DNA from: Takakia lepidozioides
Taxonomy: Eukaryota; Streptophyta; Takakiopsida; Takakiales; Takakiaceae
Direction of reading: 5' to 3'
Assembly: GCA_030704615.1 (NCBI GenBank)
Contig: CM060734.1
Span: forward strand, 31,450,042 to 31,514,041
DNA: 64,000 bases
Below the pieces are notes generated by a model. The model had not been told where the DNA came from, did not search any database, and saw only the letters and a program-made list of their open reading frames with translations. A program made the translations under genes and the position numbers. How positions within the stretch are numbered: the first letter of the stretch is position 1; each line of letters begins with the position of its first letter. Positions 37,985 to 50,711 of this stretch are shown here, piece by piece.

Positions 37985-38251
37985 CAGAGTTTTTTCTTTT
38001 AAATTCAGCGAGTGGCTACAGAGTTTTGAAAAAATTAGGCATATATTCTGTTCATCCATTCAAATTAGGACAGAATCATCCACATCCGTACTTTCATCCA
38101 TTCATATCATCCATATTTGGCAAATTCATCCTTTTTTTTTTTTTTTGGGAGAAATTTGGCTATTTTATCCATGAAAAAACATGGAATTTGCTACGGAATA
38201 TTATTTTTTATTTTTTGAGGTCGCGTGAAAATTCGCCAAAAAAAAACGCTG
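37985..38251. mobile_element. hAT-type MITE copy 2 (267 bp), inverted relative to copy 1, with perfect 8-bp target duplication
   Basis: GAACAGGG occurs at 37977-37984 and 38252-38259. The element starts CAGAGTTTTTTC and ends in the complement of CAGCGTTTTTTT. Its reverse complement aligns along its length with 27809-28080: shared GGCGAA, CATGGAT, GATGAATT...GCCAAAT, TGGATGATAT, GGATGATTCT and TGTAGCCACTCG in the same order. It sits inside the ATACCCGG-rich repeat. Confidence 0.9.
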
Positions 38252-38344
38252 GAACAGGGGGATTGTAAAGTTTTTGATACCCGGGACCCGCGGATATTAA
38301 GAAATGGTTTAGATCCGCCGCCCCAATCACTGGAACAAACATAC

Positions 38345-38375
38345 CAGGTAGGTAGGTAGGTAGGTAGGTAGGTAT
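38345..38375. repeat. (GTAG)n microsatellite
   Basis: About seven to eight perfect GTAG units follow CATACCAG. No coding context. Confidence 0.95.
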
Positions 38376-40147
38376 GAGAACATCCTGAATACGGCCCGGC
38401 AACGGTGGTAATACGGTGTCAATACAAGTTTCGGGAAACGCGGGTGCTTGTCCCGTAAAGACGGCGCCGAGACGCGGAGGAGCGATGTGGACTCCTGCGA
38501 GCCAAGTTTCTTTGTTCGCTGCTTCATCGGCATCCTGCACACTTGGCTTCCTGTGAGTTTCCAAGATATTTCCATCCAGTTCATATCGGAAAGGAAACAT
38601 GGCACTGAGTGGGCCCTCGATGCGTGGAATCCTGTGCTCCCAGTCGCATGTAAACATAGTCAGGCACAGAATGTCCTGCTATATCGGACAGGGACTTGCC
38701 GCAAGCTTGTAAAGGCTATGTCTGTGCCTCAGTCTGAATTCTAGACATTCACACGATGCGATGATTTTCTGTGTCAGATTGTGCTAAACTTAGGCGGATT
38801 TTAGACCGAGGTTGAAAGGCCGGGCTAAATGTGCTCACCTAATAACGTCAGCCTGCACTTGGGACTTGGGAAGGAGAATGTTTTGTGGCTAGTGACTCAT
38901 GGGGACAGACATCAATCATAACTCTTAACGATCAAGACATCGAAATTTGGAGATCGTGTAAAGTGTGTGGGGTGGGATTGCCTCTGAATTTTGTGTGACC
39001 TCGTCTGCTTGGGTGGTGGTGCCGCTGTCAAGTCCATGTCGCCTGTGGGGCCTCATTAGGACGAGGCCACACAAAATTGCGTGGCGGTGGAATGCTGCTT
39101 TGCGCTCGTTGTAGCTTGCCGAAGGTCCGCTGTGTGGCATTTCCCATGTCTGATGCATACTTTCCCAGCTTGTTCAAACACCTGAAGAGGTTGGACACAA
39201 CTTCCTTGATGCACAATTCAAAGGCCCCAAGTGTGGCGGGGCTTATGCTCTCCATTCTGCGGGGACACTCCATTTCAGTTGGAGTGCCCTCCGATGGTGG
39301 CCAGAACCTCAACAATGAGATCAAAAGCAGATTGATCCAAAGCATTGATTGCTCTGTTTGAGGAATTCTCCTGTTATCATGAAGGCTTTCGTGTGAAATT
39401 TAGCCAAGACAGATTCCATCATTTGACATTGAACAATCTGTTGAAAGGGGACCATAATTGCTCTCTGTAGAGAAACAGGGAAGAGTTTCCATGAGACAAA
39501 CTAATTAAGATATCGATCTATCTCTAGAGCATATTGTGGCAGAAGTGGGGCCAGATTATGGGAAGGCTGTGGAAGTTGTAGTCAAGCACGGTTTAGAACC
39601 CTGACCTGCTTCCAATAAACAATCGTGACCCATTTTGTCATCACAGAATTTTACTTGCCCCAGTCTATAACAGGGACTAACTTCCAACATCAACTGGAAG
39701 ATATCAGAACCTCAGTCACCTGAATCGAAGTGCGGATAAAAACCAAGTGGAATGTTATCACTTATATCCAAAGCTTTGGCGGAAATGGTCCTCAACAGGA
39801 GGTAAATATGTAAATACTTGTAAGACTGGTGTGTCACCGAGCCAAATGTACACAAATTGTTGCATCTAGAAGCACAAAAGCATGCTCTTCCACGATTTCT
39901 CAGAATCCCACAATGACAATTCCAGCTTGTGCATGGTGCTCACAGGTTCAAGGATACACTTAAGGAAAAACAAACTATCTGAGCACGGGGAAAGGGGGAA
40001 AGAAGGGAACACAGTGGACAACCTTGGCTGTCCTGCAAAGCTCGAACCAAGAATGTTTTATTGTGAATTGGAGTAAGAATGACAGCCCCACAGTTATTCA
40101 ACAGCAGAACAAATAAGAAGTGAGAAGAGACAGATTGTCATCCCAAA

Positions 40148-43100
40148 TCAGCTCAAAAGAGAGCTTCTCAAGGCTTCTGTCGCAGCTGCTGCCTCTGCTA
40201 CCAATGCTACTGGGAGCCTGCCTTGCAAGCAGGGCCCAATCTGTAGAGGCTCTAGATACACTCCATCAAACAGCAGATTCACACCAGGAAGAGGCACTAG
40301 ACTGACATCATCGTCCTCCCCAAAGTCGAGCTTGGATCCGACAGGGTTATTGGAAGTGGGCAGAGCTTCTGCGTTCCTTGAAGGTGCTTCATACACTGGA
40401 ACAAATACCCTGCAGTATGCAGGTCCAGTTCAGTTGTGGGTCAACACAAAGTACATGAGAAGTCTTGTAATGGGTCACCTTGTAGTTTCAATGCAGAATC
40501 AGAGGCACTTGGCTATTGTCTAGAAAAGCTACTGACTGAGGCATTGCAAACGAGTTCATACATTTGACCTGTGCATTCGAGGACAACCCTGGTTGGATTG
40601 GCATCCCCATGACAACTTTCCAATTAACAGTGTAAAGCATGAAATCAATAACAGCAGTCAGACTGACAATATTGATAAAAACTTACTTTGGCAACTCCCC
40701 AGCAAAGCTGCCAACCTCTGATCGCCGTTGTGGAAGAGAAGTTGTGAGCCCATCAACACTGCTCTCATCACTAAGGCTCCACCTGCTGCTATTCAGACTC
40801 ACTGTTCGCGGACGGCCTCCAGAGCCTCCAGAATATGCTAATCTTGACTCCCGGCCGTTTGCCTGATAATCACTGATCAAATCCAGTAATCTCCTGCGAA
40901 GTTTTTGCATATCCTCACGGTGTTTCAGGAGGGAAGCTGCCTGGAATAGCTCTGATTGGACCACTCCTTTGCACACATGTTTGCAGAGCTCTGTGTCAAA
41001 GAGAGGAACACCAAACTCAACACTCTGGGGGACCCACTCACATTCATTGTCCGTGGACAGAGGAGGCTGGTTCTCAATTTTATCTTCCAATCTGGGAACT
41101 TGGACAAGCCGAATATATCCCATGGTTCGCAGGTTCAGCTCATTGGCAGCCTGGACCAAAGATGGGTGTGGCTGCCAGCTGTCCCCCTCCAAGGGCTCAC
41201 ACAAAGGCAAAGGAATGTCCTTCGTCACAGGCTTCCCCTTCCCACCATCATCCAGACATCCTCTTGGAAAAGGTTGGACCAATACTGCAGAATGCTTGAG
41301 GAGAGAGTTCACACAATGCAACAGAATGCCACCTTCTACTAGTGTGCCTTCAAACTTACCCCCAACACCACTGACACCCATACCATCCCAGGCCCACACT
41401 AAGGCCTTGGCACACCTGGCCAGTGGAGGAGGAAGAAGCCTCAAGCATTGGCCTTTCATCAAAGCAACAGAAATCGGTCCTGCCCTCGCTGTCTCGTACA
41501 GCAGAAGCTTCATCCATGGTGAGATGGAAGCACGTGATGGAGGACCAAAATGGACGGGACCGGCACCGTCAGGTGAGACAATAGATGGAGGAGAGGGCAG
41601 GGGAACCATGGAGACAACAATATCATAGTCTCTTCGTACTACTCGTTGGACGGTAGCCGGAGCCAGGCCTGCCAGACTCTCCATCCGGATCACATCCACA
41701 CGGAACTTTCGACCGACAGTCTTCTTTACACGGGATTTCCCTTTGACAGTCAATCCATCACCAACATTGGAGGAGCTAGTGAGGTGAGTCATTTCCAGAG
41801 TGTCTAGATCTAACAGACTAGTCATACTGAAGTCAGCTGAAGCTGCCGTCACTTCCCCACTCTCTTTTGTTTTTCTATTCCCAAAAAAGTCCTCTTCAGG
41901 AGTGCTCTCCGACAAGCTGGAAGGCTCCAATAGAAACTGACCAAAGTCCAAATCTGCATCATTGCTCACCCCTAGTTTCTCATTCTTATCAGTGTCCCCT
42001 CCCTCTCCATCCCCTGACGCCTCCATCCCAGCAGCAGCATCAGTCCCTCCTGACCGGAGGCATTCTAGGGCATGGCGAAGGCTAAAGGCATGGTCAGCAA
42101 ACTCTTGCAACTCCCCCTCCAGTTTTGTGCCTTCTACTTTCTGAAGGTCCTCACACATGTCTGCAACACTGGAGTCCCCCAACTTTCCAGCCTCGTAGAG
42201 TGTCACGGCATGCCCTTTCAGACCTGCAGACACTCGAGTGTTTAAGGAAGAGAGTGACACACACACGGAGCATGACTTGGAACTGAAGAATTTGAAATTT
42301 CCCCAGATCAACGTCTTGAAAATCAAACCTCAAAGATCTCATCAAGTTGAAAAAACTGAGAAAAAAAACTTTCAGATACAATGAATCTTGCAGGACCTGG
42401 GGAGAGAGAGCCCATCATGAGATACGATGTGAGATTGGCATCCACCAGGAAAGCAAAACGCGTTGAGGTAGACGGCCCTCTGAAGGATTCAACATCAGTC
42501 AGCTCTGAAGCACCCTCCTGGAATGGGCTGGCAAATGGGCTGAAGACACCATCATCCCAACCACTGCCTTCACTACTTGGAGATACAGGCATGCCTGAGT
42601 AGCGCAGCAAAGCAGCTGGGTCAAGAACTTTCTTTGCCCACCCAAGGCGGCTGGCCAGTGCCACTGCCGACTGAAGTTGCTCCAAATCTGCCTGAAGCGT
42701 TTGGGCAAGCTCAGCAATCGTTGCTTGCTCACTTGATGCCACGAACACCGCATATAAAAGCCTGGCAATCCGATACACTCAGTCTCAGTCAGCTTGTCTC
42801 AGCATCATTGTGAAGAGGTTGATTTGGTGATCCCTGGCGTGACTGAGACAAACTGTACAATCAATGACAAATTGATTCCCACAATCACTATCTATGCACA
42901 GGGTGTACAAAGAACTCAACTTGCAAATTAAGAAGGTACTTCCATTTTGTCCAGAAACGTATGGTTTTGCCATTACAGCCAACACTCCAGATTTCTTATA
43001 TGGCCAGGCTCAGACTAGCTGCGTACCCAATACTTACAACAAACATTTTATCATGTACCACGGCAGGGGCTAACCTAGGAAAGGCGAGTACTCTGAGGGT

Positions 43101-45989
43101 TATGATGGCTTTGCCCGTTCTTCTTCTCCCTCCCTTCATGCACTCATTATATGATTTCAAAATGCAGGACTATTACTTGCAGGACCATTACTTACTCTTC
43201 TGTTGGGTCCTCATACTGTTGATCCCGATTCGAAACAAAGCCTTCTAATGTTGAGACTGCAGATAGCCACATCCAACAGACGTAACGTCTCAATCACATC
43301 TGACATTCTTTTGATGCAGTCTACACAGTAACAAGAACGTTTAAAAGCAATGTCACTTTCTCTTTTGCTCGTGTTTGCTTTTATATTAGCTTGAAAGAGA
43401 GCCAAGGTTGATAGACAGGAGGAATGAGAAACCTTGAAAGTGATCATCAGGATAGACAGGTACATCCAAATAGACCAGCCCACGGCGGTAAAGGGCACGG
43501 ATCACATTAATGTCAAGCTCTCCCACCAAGCTCATCTCGTCCTTTCCCCCTTTGTCACTTATCACCGCCATCTCCTCTTCCGACAATTTCTTCAAGGAAC
43601 GACATACTCTCATGGTCTCAGACCTATGACCATGGAACCAATGCTCTAATTCTACATGGAGAACACTTGCATGAGCAACTCCCCTACCGTAATGTCCATA
43701 GATACTAGCATCCATATCAGCAACTCTGTTCCTGTCTATCAATGAGAAGTTACAGGATATTTGAAACTCGTCAACTAATTGGTGCTTGATGAATGCAAGT
43801 GACTAGCTGACAGACACAATAAAGCATGATGGGCAGGAGAGTTCAGAACAACGACAAAATGGCAACAAATTCTGATAATCCGCACCCGGAACTCCTCAAC
43901 CGTGAGATTGACAACACTAACAGCCCACCAGGGCTCCATGGCAAAGTCAACTGGCTGCGTGGGCAGCATCTCCTTCACAATAGACTTGTTAATCTTCCAC
44001 ATGAGTTTCTGCACCAGACAGTCCGTCATCCTTAATCACACGGATTCTACTAACCGAGAAATACTTGGCGGAGGTGTTTCATCTTCCCAGTCAGGACGTC
44101 TATCACAGTGAATTCGTTTAATGTATGAACTACAAACATCACTTGAGAAACAGTAACCGTCTAAAACCTTCGGCCTCTGCATTTTATACTATAGCAGCAA
44201 GACATTGGTAGCTTCCAGACTCCCTCAAAACAACAAGTGACAAAAACTAATAACATATTTGACCTTTACTTTCCTTCATAACAGCAAGACATTGATAGCT
44301 TCCAGACTCCCCGAAAATAGCAAGCCCTCAAATAATGAACCGCTCTCTCCTGGCAATTACGTCCGTCCAATAATTGCACTATATGATGATGGTTTACATG
44401 CAGAAGAGCTAGAAATGAATAATCATCACAGGTGAGAACTCCACATGCATGACATGAATACCTCATTATTAGCAATGGATGTCTCTGACAGACGAAGCCA
44501 CATTAGGTCACTACTAGTGGATGCCATACCTTGGCCCGACATTTATTCATAATGTCAATGAATTCATTTCTCCCAATTCCAGTAAGTCGCAGCGCATCTG
44601 CCGCACTGAAGTTGGGTATTGAGTCATACGGTCTCTCTGCGACCGCCGACCAAAGATTTAGTTGTAGAGACCTTCTTTACTCCCGACCATCCCTGCCTGT
44701 TTCCGTCCCTGTGGACATACTAAAGTTTCTTTCCTCGTTGTTTCCACTCCTACCTCAAGCTTGCACTTCTGCTAAGCACTGAACATCCTTGAGGTACAAC
44801 CCTGATCCAAACATGAAGCTGGTTGTGCACTTTGGGAAGGCTTAACCAGCTCAATCAGAATACATTCGAGCACAATACAGATACAGATGGCAGCCAATTA
44901 AAATCAAGGGACGGTGAGGAGACATACCATTCTTCATTACTTCATACAACATCTCGATATAGTAGCGGAATGGAGAAATTCTCTGAATGCGACATACATT
45001 TTCTGCCAAATGGTATGGAAACAACTGTTTACCAGCCAAATCAGTCCCCACCACTGGATCAGGCCCCCCAGAAAAGAAACACATGAATTTAAAACCAGAT
45101 ATCTATTCGGACAGCCGAGGTCATGGGCTGTCAGGGCCGGAGCCATGTGTCTCTCAAAATGCCAGATACTAGAATTACTTTCATGTATTCATCTTCCCTC
45201 ACCTTCATTATCCATTCTTGCTCTTATGTGCACATTATGGTGCAAGATCCCCTACCTGCAATTTTCAAAGGGGGGAAAAAGGTAATGTGACAGTGAAAGT
45301 GCAGCAGAAATAGAAAGGAAGGATCGAACGCAGACACACCGCAAGGTTCTTACGTAGGTAGCGCACAAGATCCTCATAGTACTCATTCTCCTTGCAAGCA
45401 TTGCGTGCCGCACATTCACCCCACTTATACCGCTTTTTAATGCAGTACTCCTTCACCCTACAGGTCCCCATGGAATAAAGCAATTTCTGTTAAAGATTCT
45501 TCAAGTCATCTCTCTTCATGCATCATGCTCTTGATCAGTTGACATATGCCTTACACCCTTGTCACCTCCTTCTTGGATAGACATTCTGCTCTGGTTATCC
45601 TTGAAACAGACGAATCTCTGTTGATCCTGTTTCAAATGTGCATGCTCCATTGGTGGAATCAGTCCTGCTCGTACTTGTGGTTTGTCCAATACAAACTGAG
45701 CTTTATATGCACTTAATTTGGAAGTGGGTAGGGGGAGGGGGATTGGCAAGAGAGACAGGATTTAGAATGCCACTCTTCATTAGAAAAGAGCTTTTGACAT
45801 ATTCAAAGCTTGCTAAACCAGCAAAGGCAAGAACTGGATTTAAAGGACAAGATCTACACACCGCTTTTGATATTCTTCATTTGAAGAGAGAAAGAGTTTG
45901 AGGCGCTTGGGCAATTTGTCCCAGGGAGCTTCCTCCTGAATAGCTTTGACAATCATCTCCTCCTCAACATTTGTTGCCACACGCTGCAT
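40148..45989 (-). CDS. FAM91: FAM91 homologue, complete, 10 exons, 984 residues
   Basis: FAM91 proteins act at the trans-Golgi; the animal protein FAM91A1 works with TBC1D23 and WDR11 in tethering endosome-derived vesicles. Exons in transcription order: 45989-45862, 45457-45340, 45024-44928, 44636-44530, 44008-43886, 43589-43433, 43256-43196, 42761-42397, 42223-40687, 40409-40148. All are GT-AG and phases close at 2955 nt including TGA. The N-terminus ([20 protein letters not shown]) matches plant FAM91 start sequence, supporting this ATG. Landmarks: [96 protein letters not shown], a variable acidic linker, [36 protein letters not shown] and the C-terminal [15 protein letters not shown]. Length is close to the ~1000 residues of plant homologues. 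No defects seen. Intron 4 has a tandem duplication. Confidence 0.96.
44196..44325. repeat. ~45-bp direct repeat in FAM91 intron 4
   Basis: AGCAAGACATTGGTAGCTTC with CAGACTCCC at about 44201-44232 is repeated as AGCAAGACATTGATAGCTTC with CAGACTCCC at about 44283-44314, a period of about 82 bp. It is wholly intronic. Confidence 0.8.
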
Positions 45990-48928
45990 TGTTACTCCCT
46001 TGTTTTCCTTTCCGTGTTCCCCTTGTCTCTCATCTAGAACTCAATGTGCCAAAAGTAAGCAAATTAGGTGTTGGCACATTGGGCAAAATTTGAACTATGT
46101 ATAAAATCAGGTGTTGACTGATCACCACCACACATTCTGACAACCTTCAACGAAAATAAGAATTCCAGACATACTAAGATCGACAAGCTCTAATTAAACC
46201 AACATACATACACATAAAATTACACGCTCTCCCTCCCTTAACTTTCTCGTATCCTGCCGTATTTTGCAAGTTATTACTAGCCTGATGAGGTTACAGCAGT
46301 CAACTGCCTCCCTAAAGCTGCTGCCAACAAGGACTCTCAACAAATCCTGGAAGTTGAGATGTCAAACATACAACTTGCAACTTTCTAAACACACCTGACA
46401 GGACATCACACTAGTCACACTTAGGTCATTTCCACTCTCAGCTGTTGAGACAGACAGTAAAACTTCACAACGTCCATGGAAGCCCAAAGCGCTTATAAGA
46501 GAATGAGTGTGTTAACAAGACAGTCAAAGGCCCTCTAGTAAGATGATCACGATTATTGGCTGCCAGATCACATAGTCTGCTCACAGAGACGTAGGCTACA
46601 CACAGACACGGAAAAAACTAAGAAACACAGATCTAAATCAAGTTTTCTGGTCATAGGATGGTCAAAACCCTGAGGTTTAAACCATGAACTAGACATATCG
46701 CAGAATTGTACCAATCTGAATAAATCGCCCGATTGTACCAGTTCTGATCTTTTCCAAGAATGCAGACAGCGCTGGGAGGAGGCTCTTGAGTCAAATCGAC
46801 AGAAGATTCTTCCTACCTTCACTTCGTCACAAACATGTAGGGAGGAAGCAAAGGAACTGATTAGAAAAGCATGAACAATATCGTCTATTGCAACATACTG
46901 TAAAACCTGGTTGTACTCAGGTAACCCGAATTCTAGTAACCACATCTGCAGTGCACTAGTGTTGAGTATTTAATAAAATCTGGAAAGAATCGCAAACAGC
47001 AAACCTAGGGCTTCCGCTAGAGACAACGGGAATCCGGGAATCTGGAGAATAAAGGCTCCAACGCAGTCAAATTGCCGCAACATTGGTTCAAAACTTCAAA
47101 AACAGAACATCGCAGAATTTTGATGGACGCAAAGCATGAAGGAACAAAAGGGGATACTCATATTACCAGACAAGTAAGGGAAACCGTCTATTTGATTGTA
47201 TTCCGCATGATTGTGTGCACTTCAGGCCGAGAATCAGAGTCTGACCCTGCATCATAGAGAATGCGAAAGTCTCTGTTCATCTTCGCCTGCTTGTCTTTCT
47301 TTCTGCGACAGCTTCCGCAACAGAAAAGCGAGGTCCAGCACCCCCATGAAAAACAAGAGCACTTTATCATGCGTTACTTCAAACAGGTATCCGTTAAAGT
47401 TGTTGTCACATGGGATAGTTTGCATTGAATTGCGAACGGAGCCAGGGAGACGATGCTTGAGTTGAAGTGTTTGTTCTAATGCGGTAGATAGCCATGAACA
47501 GAAAAGCCAGGAGGAATCGGGGATGCATAAAACCAGCCACAATCTTCCATGCCTGTGGGCCGGATATGGATGGAAGGTGCATCAGAGCATGGATGACGAT
47601 TCTCTCCCCTACCTCTCTCTCTTCTCTCACTCCACAACCTTTCTGTCTCTCTCTGGCAGTTTGACTTTGTCTCTTTGGCTGTTTATCTCCAGCCGGACCC
47701 CTTGGAAGTCAACGACACCCATAAGTTTCACTCTTACGCATAGCCACACTTCTCCTTCTCTGTCTCTTTCTCCTCTCTGAATCTGTTTTTCCTACTAGAA
47801 GCCACCCTTTCAGTATAAAAGGCTGGGTCCAGTGCTTGACGTACAAATCACTGACTCAATTCGTATGCTCCATGAAGAATCCTGGTAAGAATTTCGAGAA
47901 AAGTAGTAGAAGATGCAAGCAAATTATGATGGTAATGGCTGAAGTATGTATTAGATCTGGCTATGCTGGAAAGCTCTGTGGCAAAAAACGAGGAGGAAAG
48001 CATCCCTTCGTAGCCCCCCTCAAAAACACCCAAAAGAAGACTTCGAATGGATGTAGTTACTATTTGTCATCCATTTAGGGACATTACATCCGCATCATTC
48101 TCACGGATGCAGCTTGGATATTCGATGAATGCAAGATGAATGTAAACTGCAATCCTGTCAATAATGCGAGGGTTTTAGCGGTTGCTTGTTTCTTGGACGT
48201 TGCTTCCAGGGCAGTGCAGCTTACAACAATAGCTTAGTTCGAAGCATGTGTATTCTCTCTTGATTAAATGTGTAGAATTGATTGAGCGGGTGCTGTCAGT
48301 TGGCTCTTATGAACCAGTCTCAAGTTTCTGAAGTGGTGAATGTATCTACTTCGAGACAAGCATTCTGTTGGTGACCAATTTTGATGTTTGAGACAGAGGT
48401 TTCTAAATCCCGCAGTTGTCCAAATAAAACTTGTAACACTTGGCGGGAGGACGATTGGCAACGACATATTTCTGATTACAAGCTTGGTAAGTTATTTTGA
48501 AGCTGCTAAATGGTTTTAGGATAGCCCCTGTCAGTGTACCATGGTTGATTCAGCGCACTGTAAAGCTCTGTTCGTCCTGATATCATCTCTCCTGCCTGTC
48601 TGCTTTGGCATGCGCTTCCAGTTTTACTTCTTTCTTCACAACAACTTCGACGTTCTTTTCTTCTGTTCCAGTTCAACGTGGTAAGACACCTTCTTCTACA
48701 ATTCATACGTTGAGACTTTAATTATTGCAATAGCGGCAACTTTTTAACCCTTAGCCAGTGTGATGGCAGATAGGGTTTGAGTTCGTGCTCTCCACTTTTA
48801 TAAGGAAAGATTTGCCAAAAACATTTGGTTCTCTGTTCTGACGCCTTGGTTGTGAATGTGGATTTTTTGGATAAATTGTTGGAGCTCTGTCTAAGGCACT
48901 ATCCTTCTAAACGTATGGTGCAGACAGG
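45990..48928. other. Intergenic region between divergent FAM91 and PPR genes
   Basis: The promoters of both genes must lie here because they are transcribed away from each other. Short unlinked frames (for example 46568-46945 minus and 47836-48078 plus) show no recognisable family. A CT-rich stretch lies at 47600-47790, followed by TATAAAAG at about 47815-47822, which could be a plus-strand core promoter for an unidentified transcript. No repeat family shared with the rest of the window was noticed. Confidence 0.45.
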
Positions 48929-50711
48929 ATGGCAGCTTGCTGTGTACCACCAGCTCTCACACTCTCACATGCCAGTCAAAAGCGTTACGTACATCCGGCA
49001 CTGCGCCCCTCCCAACTATGTACGTATATCCGAGAAAAGAATAGAAGGAATCACTTAGGATTTTTTAGGTGGAGAAATCAGCACACTATCGTCTGCAAGG
49101 AGTCAGTACAATCGCTCCAGGAGAGTGGAAATAAGAAACGGGCAGCGAGAAAGGCGATGACAGTTATTCAAAGAGTTGAACTCGCAAAGGAGGAGATGGA
49201 GAGAAGGGCTATAAAGAGAAATGCAACTAGACTGTTTCCTCGGGCGTTGTTGGATACTCTTATGGATCGCATACGACTAGAACAATGGGAGGGTGCTCTT
49301 AAGGTGCTTCTACTTTATTTGAGCTTGACATTTGCCATCTAATGAGGAAACTGCTCCTGCAGCAATTGTTACCTGGCCAAATTCATTGGCAGGCTTGTAT
49401 GCATTGTCGTCCCTCCCCAACAATTAGTGTGTTAGAAGCTACACCTGCAAGCAATCTCTATCAGGGGATGAGAGCGTGATGATACTCTATTTCGAGCAGA
49501 TCTTTGGCCAGTCAATATGGTATGAACTTGACGCTTGTTCTTGCAAATGGACATTTGATATTTATGGTAGAAGTCACTTGTCAAAAGTTTTGTTTTGGGG
49601 GGCGGGGCGCTTGTGACAGGTGTTTGGGCTTGTGAGACATCAAGAGTGGTATGATGGTGACATTGGAACATACATCAAACTCATTGAAATGCTGGGGAAA
49701 TGCAAGAAGCCTGACCACGCAGCTGCTCTCTTTGACCTAATGTTTGAAGATGGTTGCCAACCAACAGTTCAGGCCTTCACAGCACTCCTCACTGTCTACT
49801 CTAGAAACAACCTTCTTGATCGGGCATTCACACTGTTTGAGGCAATGCAAGATTTTCAGAACTGTGAACCCGATGTGTATACATATAGTTTAATGATCAA
49901 ATCCTGCTGCGATGCTGGACTTCATGACAAAGCTCATCGATTGCTTCATGAGATGAGGGAGACGGGGGTGGAGCCTAATACGGTCACTTTTAATACTCTC
50001 ATATCGGCTTTTGGCAGGGAGAGAATGTTTCCTCAGATGGAAGAGCTATTTAAATACATGCTGGGGATGGGGAGCTGTCAACCAGACATGTGGACTTGGA
50101 ATGCCGTCATTCACAGTTATGGAGCCAATGGACAAATTGGAACAATGGAGACGTGGTTTGGAAGGCTACAGAAATCAGATTTTCTGCCTGACATGGTCAC
50201 CCTGAATTCACTTGTGAAAGCATATGGAAAGAAAGGCTTGTATGGTAAAATGCATTGTGTTATAGAATACATGTACAGATACAATTATGACGTGAATGCA
50301 GCCACATATAATATAGTAATTCACAGCTACGGCACGGCAGGCTTGATAGAGCAGATGGAGAGTACCTTCACTCGAATGAAATGTAATGGTGTGAAACCCA
50401 ACAAGTCCACATTCTCTTCTCTCTTGAATGCATATGGAAAACAAGGGCTTTCCTACAAAGTTGAAAAAATAATGCGTCAAGTTCGAAACAGTGATGTGGT
50501 TCCAGATGCTGCTATTTATAATGCAGCCATCGACGCCTACCAAAGGACCAAGAGTTTGGAAGATATGGAGAGAATGTTTGAGGAGATGAAGAGTGTCAGG
50601 TGTATGCCAGATACAGTCACATATTGTATTATGATTGAAGCCTTCAAGAGATATCGCAGGCTCGACAAGGCAACCCAAATGGAGTTGGAATTGCAAGAAT
50701 TACGGCAGTAG
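48929..50711 (+). CDS. P-class pentatricopeptide repeat protein, probably plastid-targeted, 488 residues
   Basis: PPR proteins bind organellar RNA one base per ~35-residue helical repeat and act in RNA processing, stability or translation. Exon 1 is 48929-49303 and exon 2 is 49620-50711 (ALK|VFGLVR join, phase 0), ending in TAG. The start ATG lies in good context (caggATGG). It opens an Ala/Ser/Arg-rich, acid-poor N-terminus (MAACCVPPALTLSHASQKR) that looks like a chloroplast transit peptide. A basic region (AARKAMTVIQRVELAKEEME) and ALLDTLMDRIRLEQWEGALK precede about nine P-type repeats of 35 residues, such as CQPTVQAFTALLTVYSRNNL, EPNTVTFNTLISAFGRERMF and MPDTVTYCIMIEAFKRYRRL. No E or DYW domain follows, so C-to-U editing deaminase activity is not expected. 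The WEGALKVFGLVRHQEWY stretch closely resembles Arabidopsis At5g48730-type proteins; orthology is inference. Confidence 0.92.

Larger units (their letters stand above)
35934..40147. other. Intergenic region between the FAPF-motif gene and FAM91 (convergent 3' ends)
   Basis: Both flanking genes end here, so two 3' untranslated regions are expected at its edges. The middle holds a degenerate ATACCCGG/CCGGATAT-rich repeat (37660-37930 and 38262-38320) interrupted by the MITE at 37985. It also holds an AATTTT run (37951-37975) and a (GTAG)n microsatellite (38345-38375). A 105-codon minus frame at 39028-39345 has no recognisable family. No further gene is supported. Confidence 0.5.

Noticed and set aside
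39028-39345. 105-codon minus frame between two convergent genes
   Set aside because: No recognisable family and no splice-linked continuation.
46568-46945. 125-codon minus frame upstream of FAM91
   Set aside because: No recognisable family, and plant FAM91 starts at the downstream ATG at 45989; probably chance or leader sequence.
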